Origin: Actinomycetota bacterium
Lineage (GTDB): Bacteria > Actinomycetota > Acidimicrobiia > Acidimicrobiales > MedAcidi-G1
Direction of reading: 5' to 3'
Assembly (NCBI GenBank): GCA_018673475.1
Contig: JABHCN010000048.1
Coordinates: forward strand, 1 to 64,000
DNA length: 64,000 bases
In this document: positions 1 through 8,829 of the stretch, in pieces
How the letters are laid out: every line of letters starts with the position of its first letter
How positions within the stretch are numbered: the stretch's first letter is position 1
Position numbers and translations under genes: made by a program
Notes under the pieces: model-generated
What the model was told of the DNA's origin: nothing
The model's input: only the letters and a program-made list of their open reading frames with translations
Databases searched by the model: none

Positions 1-309
1 GAGACCAGGGCTGGCATGGTCCCATGCCCCGGACCCTCAGGCTCGGCCTGTCTGATGCACGGTCGCACCCTGCATGGCTCGGCGCCAAACCTCTCCGACA
101 GGCCCCGGACCCTGTTCATCTGTGCATACAAGGCCGAGGACTGTCGACCGCTGCAGGTCTGCCACGTACCGTCCATCCACGAGGGTGAGTTGGTGCGCGG
201 GAAGGCAACCAACCGGGTCCGCTGCAGCGAATCCGACATGGAGTACCCCGAGGTCCCAACGGGGGCCTCCTTCTTCAACCAGCAGGAACGCCATACGGTG
301 GACATGTGA
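1..309 (+). CDS. Phytanoyl-CoA dioxygenase (PhyH) family protein, C-terminal fragment
   Basis: The reading frame is open from base 1, so only the last 102 codons are visible and the start lies outside the window. The segment with LHGSAPN followed by DRPRT (visible residues 24-37) fits the last part of a PhyH-type Fe(II)/2-oxoglutarate dioxygenase, where the His before Gly-Ser is the distal metal ligand and the following Arg holds 2-oxoglutarate. The family hydroxylates small molecules including phytanoyl-CoA and ectoine, and the substrate here cannot be read from the fragment. The stop codon overlaps the next gene's GTG by three bases, so the genes are translationally coupled. The neighbouring EutA-like and M24 proteins hint at ectoine or similar compatible-solute metabolism, which is inference. 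Confidence 0.75.
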   Translation, partial: ETRAGMVPCPGPSGSACLMHGRTLHGSAPNLSDRPRTLFICAYKAEDCRPLQVCHVPSIHEGELVRGKATNRVRCSESDMEYPEVPTGASFFNQQERHTVDM

Positions 310-1085
310 GCGGAGCCGAACTGGTCCAACTTGAGTTCAGCACCGACAGCGGTCTTGGAGAGCGCGCCCGCCTGGGTGTGATCGTTCTCGAATCTGATCA
401 CACGCTCGAGGCAGAACTTCGGGCACCCAACATCGACGGTGTCGATCACTATGTGTCCCGCATTGCCAACGACTCGACCATCACGCCTGACTCGCTGACG
501 GCGATGGAGCAGAGGTTGCCCGTGGCTGCTGCCCTGCTACCTGTCGAACTCCGACTGGACGCCATCGGCTACGGCTGTACGTCGGCAGCCACGCTCATCG
601 GCGAGGCAGGGATTGAGGCGGCCCTCAACTCGGCCCACCCGGGTGTGCCCTGCACCAATCCCATCACAGCAGCCGCAGCCGCGTTTACGGCCCTTGGGGT
701 CAGCCGCATCAGCGTCGTGACGCCGTACACGGCCGATGTCACGGATCGAATCGTCCGGCATCTCGAGTCCGCTGGGTTGGAGGTTGTGGCTGTCGGATCC
801 TTCCTTGAACCCGACGACCACGTTGTCGCGCGGATCACCGAAGGCGCCGTTGCCGACGGTGCGGCCATCGTTGCAGGTGCAGACGGGTGCGAGGGCGTAT
901 TCGTCTCCTGCACCAGCCTCAGGACCTTCGGCGTCCTCGCCGACCTGGAGAAGCGCCTCGGTAAACCGGTCGTGTCAAGCAACCTGGCGTTCACATGGCA
1001 CCTCTTGCGGCTTGCCGGGGTCGACGATCAGGTTCCCGGTCTGGGTCGCCTGTTCGACGTAGGGATCGATCGGGGCGACGGTTGA
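306..1085 (+). CDS. Maleate cis-trans isomerase / EutA-like Asp-Glu racemase superfamily protein
   Basis: This 259-residue protein has the two half-sites of the Asp/Glu racemase superfamily, each with a cysteine: Cys91 in GYGCTSA and Cys202 in VSCTSLRT. Maleate isomerase, arylmalonate decarboxylase and the ectoine-utilisation protein EutA belong to this group, and two active-site cysteines match the isomerase/EutA type rather than the one-cysteine decarboxylase. It starts with GTG overlapping the stop of the dioxygenase, and its own stop overlaps the TTG start of the M24 peptidase. EutA and the M24 ectoine hydrolase EutD/DoeA occur together in ectoine degradation clusters, so an ectoine-like role is plausible; maleate isomerisation in N-heterocycle breakdown is the alternative. 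Confidence 0.7.
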   Translation: MSGAELVQLEFSTDSGLGERARLGVIVLESDHTLEAELRAPNIDGVDHYVSRIANDSTITPDSLTAMEQRLPVAAALLPVELRLDAIGYGCTSAATLIGEAGIEAALNSAHPGVPCTNPITAAAAAFTALGVSRISVVTPYTADVTDRIVRHLESAGLEVVAVGSFLEPDDHVVARITEGAVADGAAIVAGADGCEGVFVSCTSLRTFGVLADLEKRLGKPVVSSNLAFTWHLLRLAGVDDQVPGLGRLFDVGIDRGDG

Positions 1086-2251
1086 CAGGGCAGCCCCCAC
1101 CCCGGGGCTTTCCTGAGGCCGAGTACCTGCGCCGGACCGAGGCCGCCCAGGAGATGATGGTCGACTCCGGTATCGGCTGCCTCCTCGTGTGTACCGAACC
1201 CGAGGTCAGGTACTTCACCGGCTTTCACACGCCGTTCTGGCAGAGTCCCACCCGATCGTGGTTCGTGATCGTGCCCACGACCGGTAGGCCCATAGCGGTC
1301 ATACCGGCAATCGGGGCGGACTCGATGTCGGCCACCTGGGTCGACTCCATCCTCACATGGCCCGCACCACAGCCAGACGACGACGGCATCTCCCTGCTTG
1401 CTTCCGCCCTGGGCGATGTGGTCGGTCCGAGCGGCACTGTCGGCATTCCGATGGGCCACGAGACCCACCTGCGTATGCCCCTGAACGACTACGCCGCTCT
1501 CCGGGCCCGCCTGGGAGGCGTCGATTTCGTGGATGCGACCCAGATCGTCCGCTCACTGCGCATGGTCAAATCCGAGGCAGAAATCGCCAAGGTTGCTCAC
1601 ATCTGCTCCATAGTGTCCGACTCCTTTGCGGCGCTGCCCGCTCTCGTTCATGTCGGCATGAGCGAGAGAGAGGCATTCAGGGCCTTCAAGGTCGACCTCC
1701 TGCAGAGGGGAGCCGACGACGTTCCCTACCTCGTTGGTGCCACCGGCCCGGGTTTCGCTGATGTGATCAAACAACCCGGCGGCAGGCTGATCGAACACGG
1801 TGACCTGCTCATGTTCGACACCGGCTCGATGTTCGACGGCTACTCCAGTGACTTCGACCGCTACTACGCCTTCGGAGAGGCCGACCCGGGTGCCGAAAAG
1901 GCCTACCGGACGGTCTGGGAGGCCACCGAGGCCGGCCTCGAGGCCATGCGTCCCGGTGCTACCACAAGCGATGCGTGGACGGCGATGGCCGATGTCCTTA
2001 CAGCAGGTGGATCCCTCGGCAACTCGGTTGGGCGGCTCGGCCACGGACTGGGCATGCAGGTCACCGAATGGCCGTCGAACACGGCCGACGACGGTACTGA
2101 GATCGTGGAGGGCATGGTCCTCACCCTGGAACCCGGCCTCACCTGGGAGCCAGGCAAGCTGATGCTCCACGAGGAGAACGTGGTTATCCGCAGCAACGGT
2201 CCCGAGCTGCTCTCACAGCGCGCCCAGCCAATATTGCCGGTCCTCACCTGA
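1082..2251 (+). CDS. M24 family metallopeptidase (Xaa-Pro aminopeptidase / ectoine hydrolase-like)
   Basis: This 389-residue creatinase/aminopeptidase-fold enzyme has an N-terminal creatinase-like domain and a C-terminal pita-bread domain. All five metal ligands are visible: Asp246 in FDTGS, an Asp in SSDFDRYY, His321 in GHGLGM, Glu350 in TLEPGL and Glu365 in HEENVV. It should therefore be an active dinuclear metal hydrolase. The only sensible start is the TTG at 1082, which overlaps the previous stop. M24 members split Xaa-Pro peptides, creatine or the ectoine ring; the family alone does not decide. The partners EutA-like and PhyH suggest the EutD/DoeA role, but the sequence is divergent and this is inference. 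Confidence 0.8.
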   Translation: MTGQPPPRGFPEAEYLRRTEAAQEMMVDSGIGCLLVCTEPEVRYFTGFHTPFWQSPTRSWFVIVPTTGRPIAVIPAIGADSMSATWVDSILTWPAPQPDDDGISLLASALGDVVGPSGTVGIPMGHETHLRMPLNDYAALRARLGGVDFVDATQIVRSLRMVKSEAEIAKVAHICSIVSDSFAALPALVHVGMSEREAFRAFKVDLLQRGADDVPYLVGATGPGFADVIKQPGGRLIEHGDLLMFDTGSMFDGYSSDFDRYYAFGEADPGAEKAYRTVWEATEAGLEAMRPGATTSDAWTAMADVLTAGGSLGNSVGRLGHGLGMQVTEWPSNTADDGTEIVEGMVLTLEPGLTWEPGKLMLHEENVVIRSNGPELLSQRAQPILPVLT

Positions 2252-2291
2252 CTAGAGCCGCGTTGGGGACCCTCGAAGAAGCCCTGTGGCG

Positions 2292-2321
2292 TTGACCGGC
2301 ACTCCGGTGAGGTCCTAGCAT
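2292..2321 (+). promoter_or_regulatory. Promoter of the luciferase-monooxygenase operon
   Basis: TTGACC at 2292-2297 and TAGCAT at 2316-2321 are separated by 18 bases, a good sigma70-type promoter. Transcription would start near 2329 and leave a 5' UTR of about 70 bases before the ATG at 2401. It separates the operon from the upstream EutA/M24 genes. Confidence 0.6.
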
Positions 2322-2400
2322 CCTCCAACCTCGAGTCGGGCAGGCAGCGAGGTAAACCGGTGTGTGCCCAGGACCCAGTCGCCTGACAGAGAGCACGGAC

Positions 2401-3567
2401 ATGCACTTCGGATACTTCCTCAACCAGAACAACCTCGGCCTCGCCAAGCCGTTCCACGAGGTAGTCGATGAGGGCCGCCAGATAGCCACCTACTGCGACC
2501 GCAACGGATGGCACTCCATCTGGACCACCGAACACCACTTCGGCCACGAGGGGCTAGAGGTCTGCCCCAACCCGATTCTCATGACAGCCGACCTGGCTGC
2601 ACGCACAGAACAGATCCGGATCGGACAGGCAGCCAGCATCATCACCTTCCATCACCCGATCAGGCTCGCCGAGGATCTGGCAATGCTCGACCACATGAGC
2701 GGTGGCCGTCTCGAGGTCGGTGTGGGTCGAGGTATCTATCCCCGTGAGGCCGTGAACATGAACCCGACGTCAGATGTCAGGAACTCCGACGTGAACCGCG
2801 CACTCTTTGCCGAGACCCTCGAGGTGATGAGACGCTGCTGGACCGAGGAGTTCTTCTCCTTTGAGGGAGAGCACTTCACGTTTCCCCAGCCGGGCCTCAC
2901 CTTCAACCACTCGATGAGCCCGCCCACAGCGGCGAACACCGATCCAGAGACCGGTGAGATCACCGCCCTGGCTGTGGTTCCGAGACCTCTGCAACAGCCC
3001 CACCCTCCGCTGTGGCAGGTGATCGACACGCCGCCATCCATCCAGTTCGCAGCCCAGAACGATCTGAAGGGCATGTTCTGGATTCCACCGACAGACGCAA
3101 TGGCCCCACGATTTGAGATGTACCGCGACGCCGCATCAGTGGCCAGGGGCCAGGAGGTTGAGATGGGAGAGGGCGTGGCCCTGGTTCGGGACCTCTTCGT
3201 GACAGAGACCATGGAAGAGGCTGAGAGGCTGGGCGGGCCCGGGATGCTCACCTACCTGGAGTGGGTCTGTCACTTCAGAGGCCTCGGGAACCACCTGTAC
3301 CCCGGTGAGGAGCTGCCCGACACGATCGGAAACCTTGATCTCCTCACCTACGAATGGCTCCACCCGCGCAACATGTTGTTCGGTACTCCCGAGTACATCG
3401 CCGAGAAGATCCAGGAGATGAGGGACAAGCTGAACCTGAAGACCCTCCTGTTGTGGTCCAACTTCCCAGGTGTGCCGCACGAGGCCGTAATGGACAGCAT
3501 CACCATGTTCACCGAACAGGTCATGCCACTCTTTCCAGAGGAATCGACACAGGGGAGTCCGGCCTGA
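2401..3567 (+). CDS. Luciferase-like (LLM class) flavin-dependent monooxygenase
   Basis: This is a full-length (388 residue) bacterial-luciferase-fold monooxygenase. The N-terminus (MHFGYFLNQNN) and the stretch TEHHFG, followed by NPILMTADLAARTEQIRIG and HMSGGRLEVGVGRG, are the standard landmarks of this FMNH2- or F420-dependent family. Members oxidise alkanes, sulfonates and amines, and some (RutA type) open pyrimidine rings. It is the first gene of a tightly overlapping run, and its TGA overlaps the ATG of the next gene by one base. No flavin reductase is present, so reduced flavin must come from elsewhere. The initial monooxygenase role in a catabolic operon is inference; the substrate is unknown. 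Confidence 0.85.
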   Translation: MHFGYFLNQNNLGLAKPFHEVVDEGRQIATYCDRNGWHSIWTTEHHFGHEGLEVCPNPILMTADLAARTEQIRIGQAASIITFHHPIRLAEDLAMLDHMSGGRLEVGVGRGIYPREAVNMNPTSDVRNSDVNRALFAETLEVMRRCWTEEFFSFEGEHFTFPQPGLTFNHSMSPPTAANTDPETGEITALAVVPRPLQQPHPPLWQVIDTPPSIQFAAQNDLKGMFWIPPTDAMAPRFEMYRDAASVARGQEVEMGEGVALVRDLFVTETMEEAERLGGPGMLTYLEWVCHFRGLGNHLYPGEELPDTIGNLDLLTYEWLHPRNMLFGTPEYIAEKIQEMRDKLNLKTLLLWSNFPGVPHEAVMDSITMFTEQVMPLFPEESTQGSPA

Positions 3568-4154
3568 TGGCACTGCAGGTACGCAAGCTGGTCACATACT
3601 CCGAAGAGGTGCACATCGAGGGAGGCAGGGCGGCTGACCCACCGCTGTCGCTCTTCGGTGTGGTCGCCGTCATCGCAAACCCGTGGGCCGGGGCAGGGTT
3701 CGTCGACGACCTACGACCGGAGATCCTCAAGGTGGCGCCTGAACTCGGTGCACTGGTTGTGCCCAGGCTGGTCGACGCTGCAGGCGGCGGCGACGCCGTA
3801 GAGGCCTACGGCAAGGCTGCGATGGTAGGCACCTCAGGCGAGGTGGAGCACGGGTCTGCCCTGATCCACACGCTTCGCTTCGGGAACGTGTTCAGGGATG
3901 CAGTTGGTGGCACCTCATACCTCTCGTTCACCAACACCAGAGGTGGCCCAGGGGCGACCATCTCCATTCCGATGATGCACAAGGCTGACCCGGGCTGGAG
4001 ATCCCACTACCTCACCCTTGAGATGACAGTTGCCGACGCACCGGGCCCCGACGAGATCGTCGTGGCCATAGGAGCGTCGGTTGGCGGCAGGCCGCACCAC
4101 CGAATCGGCAACCGTTACTCCGATATGGAGGAGATGGGTCTAAACCCTGAATGA
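3567..4154 (+). CDS. AA_synth (DUF1185) family protein
   Basis: This 195-residue protein resembles the PF06684 'amino acid synthesis' family, whose true function is not established. Recognisable parts are the N-terminal VRKLVTYSEEVHIEGGR, the stretch VVAVIANPWAGAGFVDDL, and GKAAMVGTSGEVEHGSALIH in the middle. The ATG at 3567 overlaps the upstream TGA, so the longer in-frame extension upstream is rejected because it runs through the monooxygenase gene. From memory, AA_synth genes often lie beside luciferase-like monooxygenases and hydrolases in catabolic clusters, which agrees with the layout here. I cannot assign a reaction; ring or amide chemistry in the same pathway is a guess. Confidence 0.75.
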   Translation: MALQVRKLVTYSEEVHIEGGRAADPPLSLFGVVAVIANPWAGAGFVDDLRPEILKVAPELGALVVPRLVDAAGGGDAVEAYGKAAMVGTSGEVEHGSALIHTLRFGNVFRDAVGGTSYLSFTNTRGGPGATISIPMMHKADPGWRSHYLTLEMTVADAPGPDEIVVAIGASVGGRPHHRIGNRYSDMEEMGLNPE

Positions 4155-4930
4155 GGCATGAACCCTTCATTCGGGTGGATGGTGGGGGCCCGCCCCTGGT
4201 TCTCATCCATGGTGTGGGTCTGGACCACACCATGTGGGACCTGGTGGTCTGTCGCCTTGCGCAGATCAGGACAGTTGTCCGTTACGACATGGCCGGCCAT
4301 GGCCGCACGCCCGACCAGCCCGGCGACCGCAGCATCGAAGACTTCGTGGGGGAACTCCTGCACGTACTAGACACGCAGGGACTGGATCACCCTGAGGTGG
4401 TCGGAATCTCAATGGGTGGCATGGTCGCACTTGCAGCGGCGATGAGGAACCCAGGCCTCTTTGACAAGGTGGCCCTCCTGAACACCGTGTACGGCAGAAG
4501 CGCCGACCAGCTGGAGGGACTGAGGGGGCGCCTGACCTCGGCTGAGACTGATGGCATGCCGGTAGTGGCCGAGATGGCAATCGACCGGTGGTTCGAGCCG
4601 GGTTGGCAGGCCGATCACCCCGACCGGATTACGGCGGTAAGGGAGCGTCTGCTTACGACGGATCTCGCTGGCTATCTGAAGGCCTACCGACTGTTCATCG
4701 CCGGTGACCCGTTGGTGCCGGATGGCATGGCCCAACTCGATGATCCGGTTCTGGCAATGACAGGGGAGTTCGATGCCGGCTCAACACCGGCGATGTCCAC
4801 CGCATTGGCAGAATCCGTGCAGAGCGGGCAGGCTCATGTACTGAGCGGCTTGCGCCACCTTCCACCGATTGAGGACCCGGACGTGTTCGCAACAGCCCTG
4901 ATCGACTTCCTGGAAACGGAGACGCTGTGA
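4151..4930 (+). CDS. Alpha/beta hydrolase, 3-oxoadipate enol-lactonase-like
   Basis: This is a 259-residue alpha/beta-fold hydrolase with a complete triad: Ser87 in GISMGG, Asp208 in GEFDAG and His236 in LRHLPP. The oxyanion segment is LIHGVGLDHTMW near residues 18-29. The closest general type is the enol-lactonase/esterase group used in aromatic and N-heterocycle breakdown. The ATG overlaps the previous TGA by four bases and the stop overlaps the GTG of the aldehyde dehydrogenase, so it belongs to the operon. It probably hydrolyses an ester, lactone or amide made by the monooxygenases; the exact substrate is not visible. Confidence 0.8.
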   Translation: MRHEPFIRVDGGGPPLVLIHGVGLDHTMWDLVVCRLAQIRTVVRYDMAGHGRTPDQPGDRSIEDFVGELLHVLDTQGLDHPEVVGISMGGMVALAAAMRNPGLFDKVALLNTVYGRSADQLEGLRGRLTSAETDGMPVVAEMAIDRWFEPGWQADHPDRITAVRERLLTTDLAGYLKAYRLFIAGDPLVPDGMAQLDDPVLAMTGEFDAGSTPAMSTALAESVQSGQAHVLSGLRHLPPIEDPDVFATALIDFLETETL

Positions 4931-6402
4931 TCGACTATCAGATGTACATAGACGGTGGATTCTGTGATGCCTCCGACGGCGGCCGCTTCGACTCCATCAA
5001 CCCGGCTACCGGCGAAGCCTGGGCGACTGCCCCGGCAGCCACCGAGGAGGACGTCGACCGGGCCGTGCATGCTGCGCGGCGTGCCCTCCACGAGGGTGAG
5101 TGGGCCGAAATGACCCCAACCCGACGTGGGAGGCTGCTCTACGCCCTCGCCGACCTGATGGCCGAGCGATCTGAGCACCTGGGGTCAGTCGAGACACAGG
5201 ACAGCGGAAAGTTGGCCGTCGAGACCCGTGGACAATCGGCCTACGTCGCCGAGTACTACCGCTACTACGCCGGCCTGGCCGACAAGATCCAGGGCGACAC
5301 GCTGCCGATCGACAAGCCGGACCTCCATGTATTCACCACCCGGGAGCCGATTGGTGTCGTAGCCGGAATCGTCCCGTGGAATGCAGAGATGCTCCTGACG
5401 GCAACAAAGGCCGCGCCTGCGCTGGCTGCCGGCAACACGGTCGTCATCAAGTCCTCTGAGGAGGCTCCGGCTCCGGTGCTGGAGTTCGCCAAACTGGTTG
5501 ACGAGGTCGGGTTTCCTCCCGGGGTGTTCAACCTGATCACAGGTTTCGGAGAACCCTGCGGCCGGGCCCTGACCAGTCATCCACTGGTGAGCCGCGTGGC
5601 ATTCACCGGCGGTGTCGACGCTGCTCGTCATGTGGTGGCCAACACGGCCGCCAACTTCGCCCCTGTCTCGTTGGAACTGGGCGGCAAGTCGCCCATCGTG
5701 GTCTTCGACGACGCCGACCTCGAGGGTGCGGTAAACGGCGCCGTTGCTGGCAACTTCGGTGCCAGTGGCCAGAGTTGCGTAGCCGGTTCACGGGTGTTCG
5801 TCCAGGCTGGCATCCACGATGAGTTCATTGCAGAGGTGGTCAGGCGCGCCGAGGCCGTCCGGATTGGTGACCCGCTCGACGAGGACACCCAGATGGGACC
5901 CCTGGCAACCGAGGCCCAGCGGGACCGGATCGAGGCTGTCCTCGCCGAATCGAGATCCCAGGGTGCAACCGTCCACACCGGTGGTCAGAGGCCCGAGGGA
6001 CTGGACTCGGGCTGGTACTTCCAGCCGACCGTCATCGGCTGTGACGACCAGACGATTCGCAGCACCCAGGTGGAACTGTTCGGACCTGTCATGTCAGTTC
6101 TCCCGTTCGAGACCGAGGACGAGGGCGTTGCACTCGCCAACGACACCGAGTTCGGGCTCGGTGCCGGCGTCTTCACGAGGGATGTGGCCCGGGCACACCG
6201 GGTTGCCAAGGCGATCAGGTCCGGAATCGTGTGGGTCAACACGTACCGGGCGATCTCACCGGTCGCCCCCTTCGGAGGCTTCGGGCAGAGCGGCTACGGG
6301 CGTGAAGCCGGCATGGACGCCATCTATGAGTACACGCGGACCAAGAGCGTCTGGATCAACACCTCGGACAAGCCGATGTCCAACCCCTTCGTGATGCGGT
6401 GA
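4927..6402 (+). CDS. NAD(P)+-dependent aldehyde dehydrogenase
   Basis: This 491-residue aldehyde dehydrogenase is full length. The general base Glu250 lies in LELGGKSP, the nucleophile Cys284 in GQSCVAG, and the oxyanion Asn in VPWNAEM near residue 151. It oxidises an aldehyde to a carboxylic acid with NAD(P)+. Translation starts at a GTG overlapping the hydrolase stop, and the gene ends overlapping the GTG of the TesB-like gene, so expression is tightly coupled. In the proposed pathway it would oxidise a semialdehyde released by ring opening or ester cleavage; this placement is inference from context. Confidence 0.9.
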   Translation: MIDYQMYIDGGFCDASDGGRFDSINPATGEAWATAPAATEEDVDRAVHAARRALHEGEWAEMTPTRRGRLLYALADLMAERSEHLGSVETQDSGKLAVETRGQSAYVAEYYRYYAGLADKIQGDTLPIDKPDLHVFTTREPIGVVAGIVPWNAEMLLTATKAAPALAAGNTVVIKSSEEAPAPVLEFAKLVDEVGFPPGVFNLITGFGEPCGRALTSHPLVSRVAFTGGVDAARHVVANTAANFAPVSLELGGKSPIVVFDDADLEGAVNGAVAGNFGASGQSCVAGSRVFVQAGIHDEFIAEVVRRAEAVRIGDPLDEDTQMGPLATEAQRDRIEAVLAESRSQGATVHTGGQRPEGLDSGWYFQPTVIGCDDQTIRSTQVELFGPVMSVLPFETEDEGVALANDTEFGLGAGVFTRDVARAHRVAKAIRSGIVWVNTYRAISPVAPFGGFGQSGYGREAGMDAIYEYTRTKSVWINTSDKPMSNPFVMR

Positions 6403-7208
6403 CTCACCTGTTCGATCTGGAGACTGCTGCTGAACCGAGCGGGGATGGCCGCTGGAAGGCGCAGTTGACCGACCGCTGGAATATCGGCGACAACCCCAAC
6501 GGCGGCTATCTGGTTGCGACGGCCCTGCAACCCGTGCGGCAACTCTGCTCCCATCCCGACCCGATCTCGGTGACAGCCCACTTCCTGCGACCTGGAACGG
6601 GTGGCGCCGAGGCTGACCTGACAGCGTCGGTTCTTCGAGCCGGACGCAGTGTCACGACGGCTAGAGCCAGCCTCAGCCAGGGCGGCACCAACCGTCTGGA
6701 GGTCCTCGCAGCCTTTGGCCAGTTGGACGGAGGCTCAGGGCACGGGCATGTGGTCACCGAGTCGATGCCTGATATCCCGCCACCCGAGGAGTGCGTTGAC
6801 CGCTCCGGTTTTGATCAGGGCGTCGAACTGCATATCCAGAGCCGTGTGGACATGCGCGTCCATCCTGACTATGTGACCGCTGTGGGTGTGAAGCAGGCAA
6901 GGACCCTGGGTTGGATCCGGTTCAGTGACGGCCGCCAACCGGACACGCTCTCGGCGGCGCTCTTCGCCGATGCCTTTCCACCGCCCATTTTCGGTCTGCT
7001 CGGACGGATTGGATGGGTACCCACAATCGAGTTGACGGTCCACGTCCGCCAGAGGCCGGCCCCCGGATGGGTGTGTGGGCAGTTCGTGACCGAGGACCTA
7101 CACGACGGCCGGATGATCGAGTCAGGAACCCTCTGGGACTCGAACGGTGCCCTGTTCGCCAGGTCCCGCCAGCTGGCGATGCTGCTGCCGGACGCCGGTG
7201 GCAACTAG
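6399..7208 (+). CDS. Acyl-CoA thioesterase II (TesB-like) family protein
   Basis: The 269-residue protein looks like a double hotdog thioesterase of the TesB/4HBT_3 type: NPNGGYLVATALQPV is the first hotdog helix, and a second hotdog follows with FADAFPPPIFG. The family cleaves acyl-CoA thioesters. It starts with a GTG overlapping the aldehyde dehydrogenase stop. Its presence after the aldehyde dehydrogenase suggests that a CoA ester is an end or side product, perhaps to recover CoA or export an acid. Catalytic residues of this subfamily are weakly conserved and I cannot confirm them by eye. Confidence 0.75.
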   Translation: MTHLFDLETAAEPSGDGRWKAQLTDRWNIGDNPNGGYLVATALQPVRQLCSHPDPISVTAHFLRPGTGGAEADLTASVLRAGRSVTTARASLSQGGTNRLEVLAAFGQLDGGSGHGHVVTESMPDIPPPEECVDRSGFDQGVELHIQSRVDMRVHPDYVTAVGVKQARTLGWIRFSDGRQPDTLSAALFADAFPPPIFGLLGRIGWVPTIELTVHVRQRPAPGWVCGQFVTEDLHDGRMIESGTLWDSNGALFARSRQLAMLLPDAGGN

Positions 7209-7499
7209 GTGCCTCCACCAGAGCCTTTCCGTTTCCCGGTGCGCATCAGGCCGCGGGCCAGGAGTGAGCATGTGGGCGGAACCTGGGGACCAGATGGTGT
7301 ATTGCTGGCAGCGGTGCAGGCCCCAGCCGTAGATGGGAAGGCCAACAAGGCTGTCGTCCGGGCTCTCGCCACCGCTCTGGGGGTCTCTCGCCGCAGCCTG
7401 AGAATCGTTGGAGGGGAGCGGAGCAGGGACAAACTCCTTGAGGTCTCAGACCCACCGGCCGACATATCCGAGCGTCTGGATCGCCTCCGCTCGTCCTGA
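7209..7499 (+). CDS. YggU / DUF167 family protein
   Basis: This 96-residue protein carries the YggU-family signature VQAPAVDGKANKAVVRALA followed by VGGERSRDKLLEV. The family is small and widespread and has no agreed function. It begins with a GTG immediately after the stop of the thioesterase, so it is in the operon although it is not a typical catabolic gene. Its position may be accidental, since in other bacteria it sits beside unrelated housekeeping genes. The call of the family is firm; the role is open. Confidence 0.85.
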   Translation: MPPPEPFRFPVRIRPRARSEHVGGTWGPDGVLLAAVQAPAVDGKANKAVVRALATALGVSRRSLRIVGGERSRDKLLEVSDPPADISERLDRLRSS

Positions 7500-7551
7500 G
7501 CAGGCTGGTCAGGGAGGCAGCGTGGGCAACGTGGGCGGAGTAGGGGCGCAG

Positions 7552-8805
7552 ATGCACGAACATCGTCGTGTTCTGATTGCCGGAGGCGGCATCTGCGGCC
7601 TGACCCTGGCCCTCTGCCTGAACCGTTCCGGACACGACGTAACGGTCTTCGAATCGGTGACAGAACCACGTGAGTTGGGCGTAGGCATCAACCTGCTTCC
7701 GCACTGCGTGCGGGTACTCCATGACCTCGGCCTCGAGGAGGCCCTGGCGGACAATGCGGTCATGACCGGCGAACTTCGTTTCTGCAGCGACGACGGAACC
7801 CTCATCTGGTCTGAGCCGCGGGGCCTAGAGGCCGACAACCCCTGGCCCCAGTACTCGATCCACCGTGGACGCCTTCAACTGCTGTTGCTCGACGCCGTGC
7901 GTCGGGAACTCGGATCAGATCGGGTGATGACCGGCCACCACCTGGCCGGCTTCGAACAAGACGACAGGGGAGTGACCGCAAGCTTCGTGGACAGGAGCAC
8001 CGAAACCACGTTGGAACGCGTGCAGGGAGACACCCTGATCGGCTGCGACGGACTCCACTCCACCGTCAGACGCCTGCTGTTTCCTGACGAGGGACCGATG
8101 CACTACTCAGGGCTGGTTCTCTGGCGAGGGGCAGTAGAAGCTGAGCCGTTTCTGGACGGGCGAACCATGTTCATGGCCGGTCACGATCAGCAGAAGGCGG
8201 TCGTCTACCCGATCCGAAATCGTCTGGCCCCGGGAGGTAAGGCCCTTATCAACTGGGTGGCGGAACGACCGGTGGACCTTGACGTGTCCACCGCAGACTG
8301 GAACACGCAGGTTGATCCAGCCGACATAGCACCCTGGTTCGCGGACTGGGACTTCGGCTGGATACACGTAGGTGACCTGATTGCGTCCAGCGAGACGGCC
8401 TACGAATTTCCGATGGTCGACAGGAACCCCCTTGAGCGCTGGTCGCACGGACGTGTCACCCTCCTCGGCGACGCTGCCCATCCGATGCGGCCGAATGGAA
8501 GCAACGGAGCGAGCCAGGGAATCCTGGATGCAGAAACCCTGACACATGCACTTGATTCCGAGCCAGACGCCGTCGCAGCACTTGTCTCCTACGAGGCGGA
8601 CCGCAGGGAGGCGACCAGCCGCCTGGTCCTGGCAAACAGACAGGCCGGCCCTGAGCGTGTGATGCAGTGGGTGAAGGAACGTTGTGACGGGTCATGCACC
8701 GATCACCACACCTGTGTTGATGCGCGCGACCTTGAACGCGAGGCCAACGCCTACAAGGAGCTTGCCGGCTTCGACATCGCACGTCTACAGGCCATGACAG
8801 ACTGA
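7552..8805 (+). CDS. FAD-dependent aromatic-type monooxygenase
   Basis: A class A flavoprotein monooxygenase of about 417 residues. The FAD dinucleotide motif IAGGGICGLTLA is at the N-terminus and the second FAD motif LLGDAAHPMRPNGSNGAS is near residue 303. Such enzymes hydroxylate aromatic rings using NAD(P)H and O2; the PhzS-like 'flavin-dependent oxidoreductase' group is the nearest I recognise. The ATG at 7552 places the motif where the family has it, but a GTG at 7522 has a better Shine-Dalgarno (AGGGAGG) and would add ten residues. It follows the YggU gene by about 50 bases and is probably co-transcribed. It could perform the activating hydroxylation of the operon's substrate. Confidence 0.88.
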   Translation: MHEHRRVLIAGGGICGLTLALCLNRSGHDVTVFESVTEPRELGVGINLLPHCVRVLHDLGLEEALADNAVMTGELRFCSDDGTLIWSEPRGLEADNPWPQYSIHRGRLQLLLLDAVRRELGSDRVMTGHHLAGFEQDDRGVTASFVDRSTETTLERVQGDTLIGCDGLHSTVRRLLFPDEGPMHYSGLVLWRGAVEAEPFLDGRTMFMAGHDQQKAVVYPIRNRLAPGGKALINWVAERPVDLDVSTADWNTQVDPADIAPWFADWDFGWIHVGDLIASSETAYEFPMVDRNPLERWSHGRVTLLGDAAHPMRPNGSNGASQGILDAETLTHALDSEPDAVAALVSYEADRREATSRLVLANRQAGPERVMQWVKERCDGSCTDHHTCVDARDLEREANAYKELAGFDIARLQAMTD

Positions 8806-8829
8806 GAAACCTCAAACCCGGGAGGCTCC

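Noticed and set aside
306-4930. Nicotinate (maleamate) degradation cluster
   Set aside because: A maleate-isomerase-like protein and an alpha/beta hydrolase are present, but the extradiol ring-cleaving dioxygenase (NicX) and the hydroxylase genes are not, and a promoter separates the two parts.
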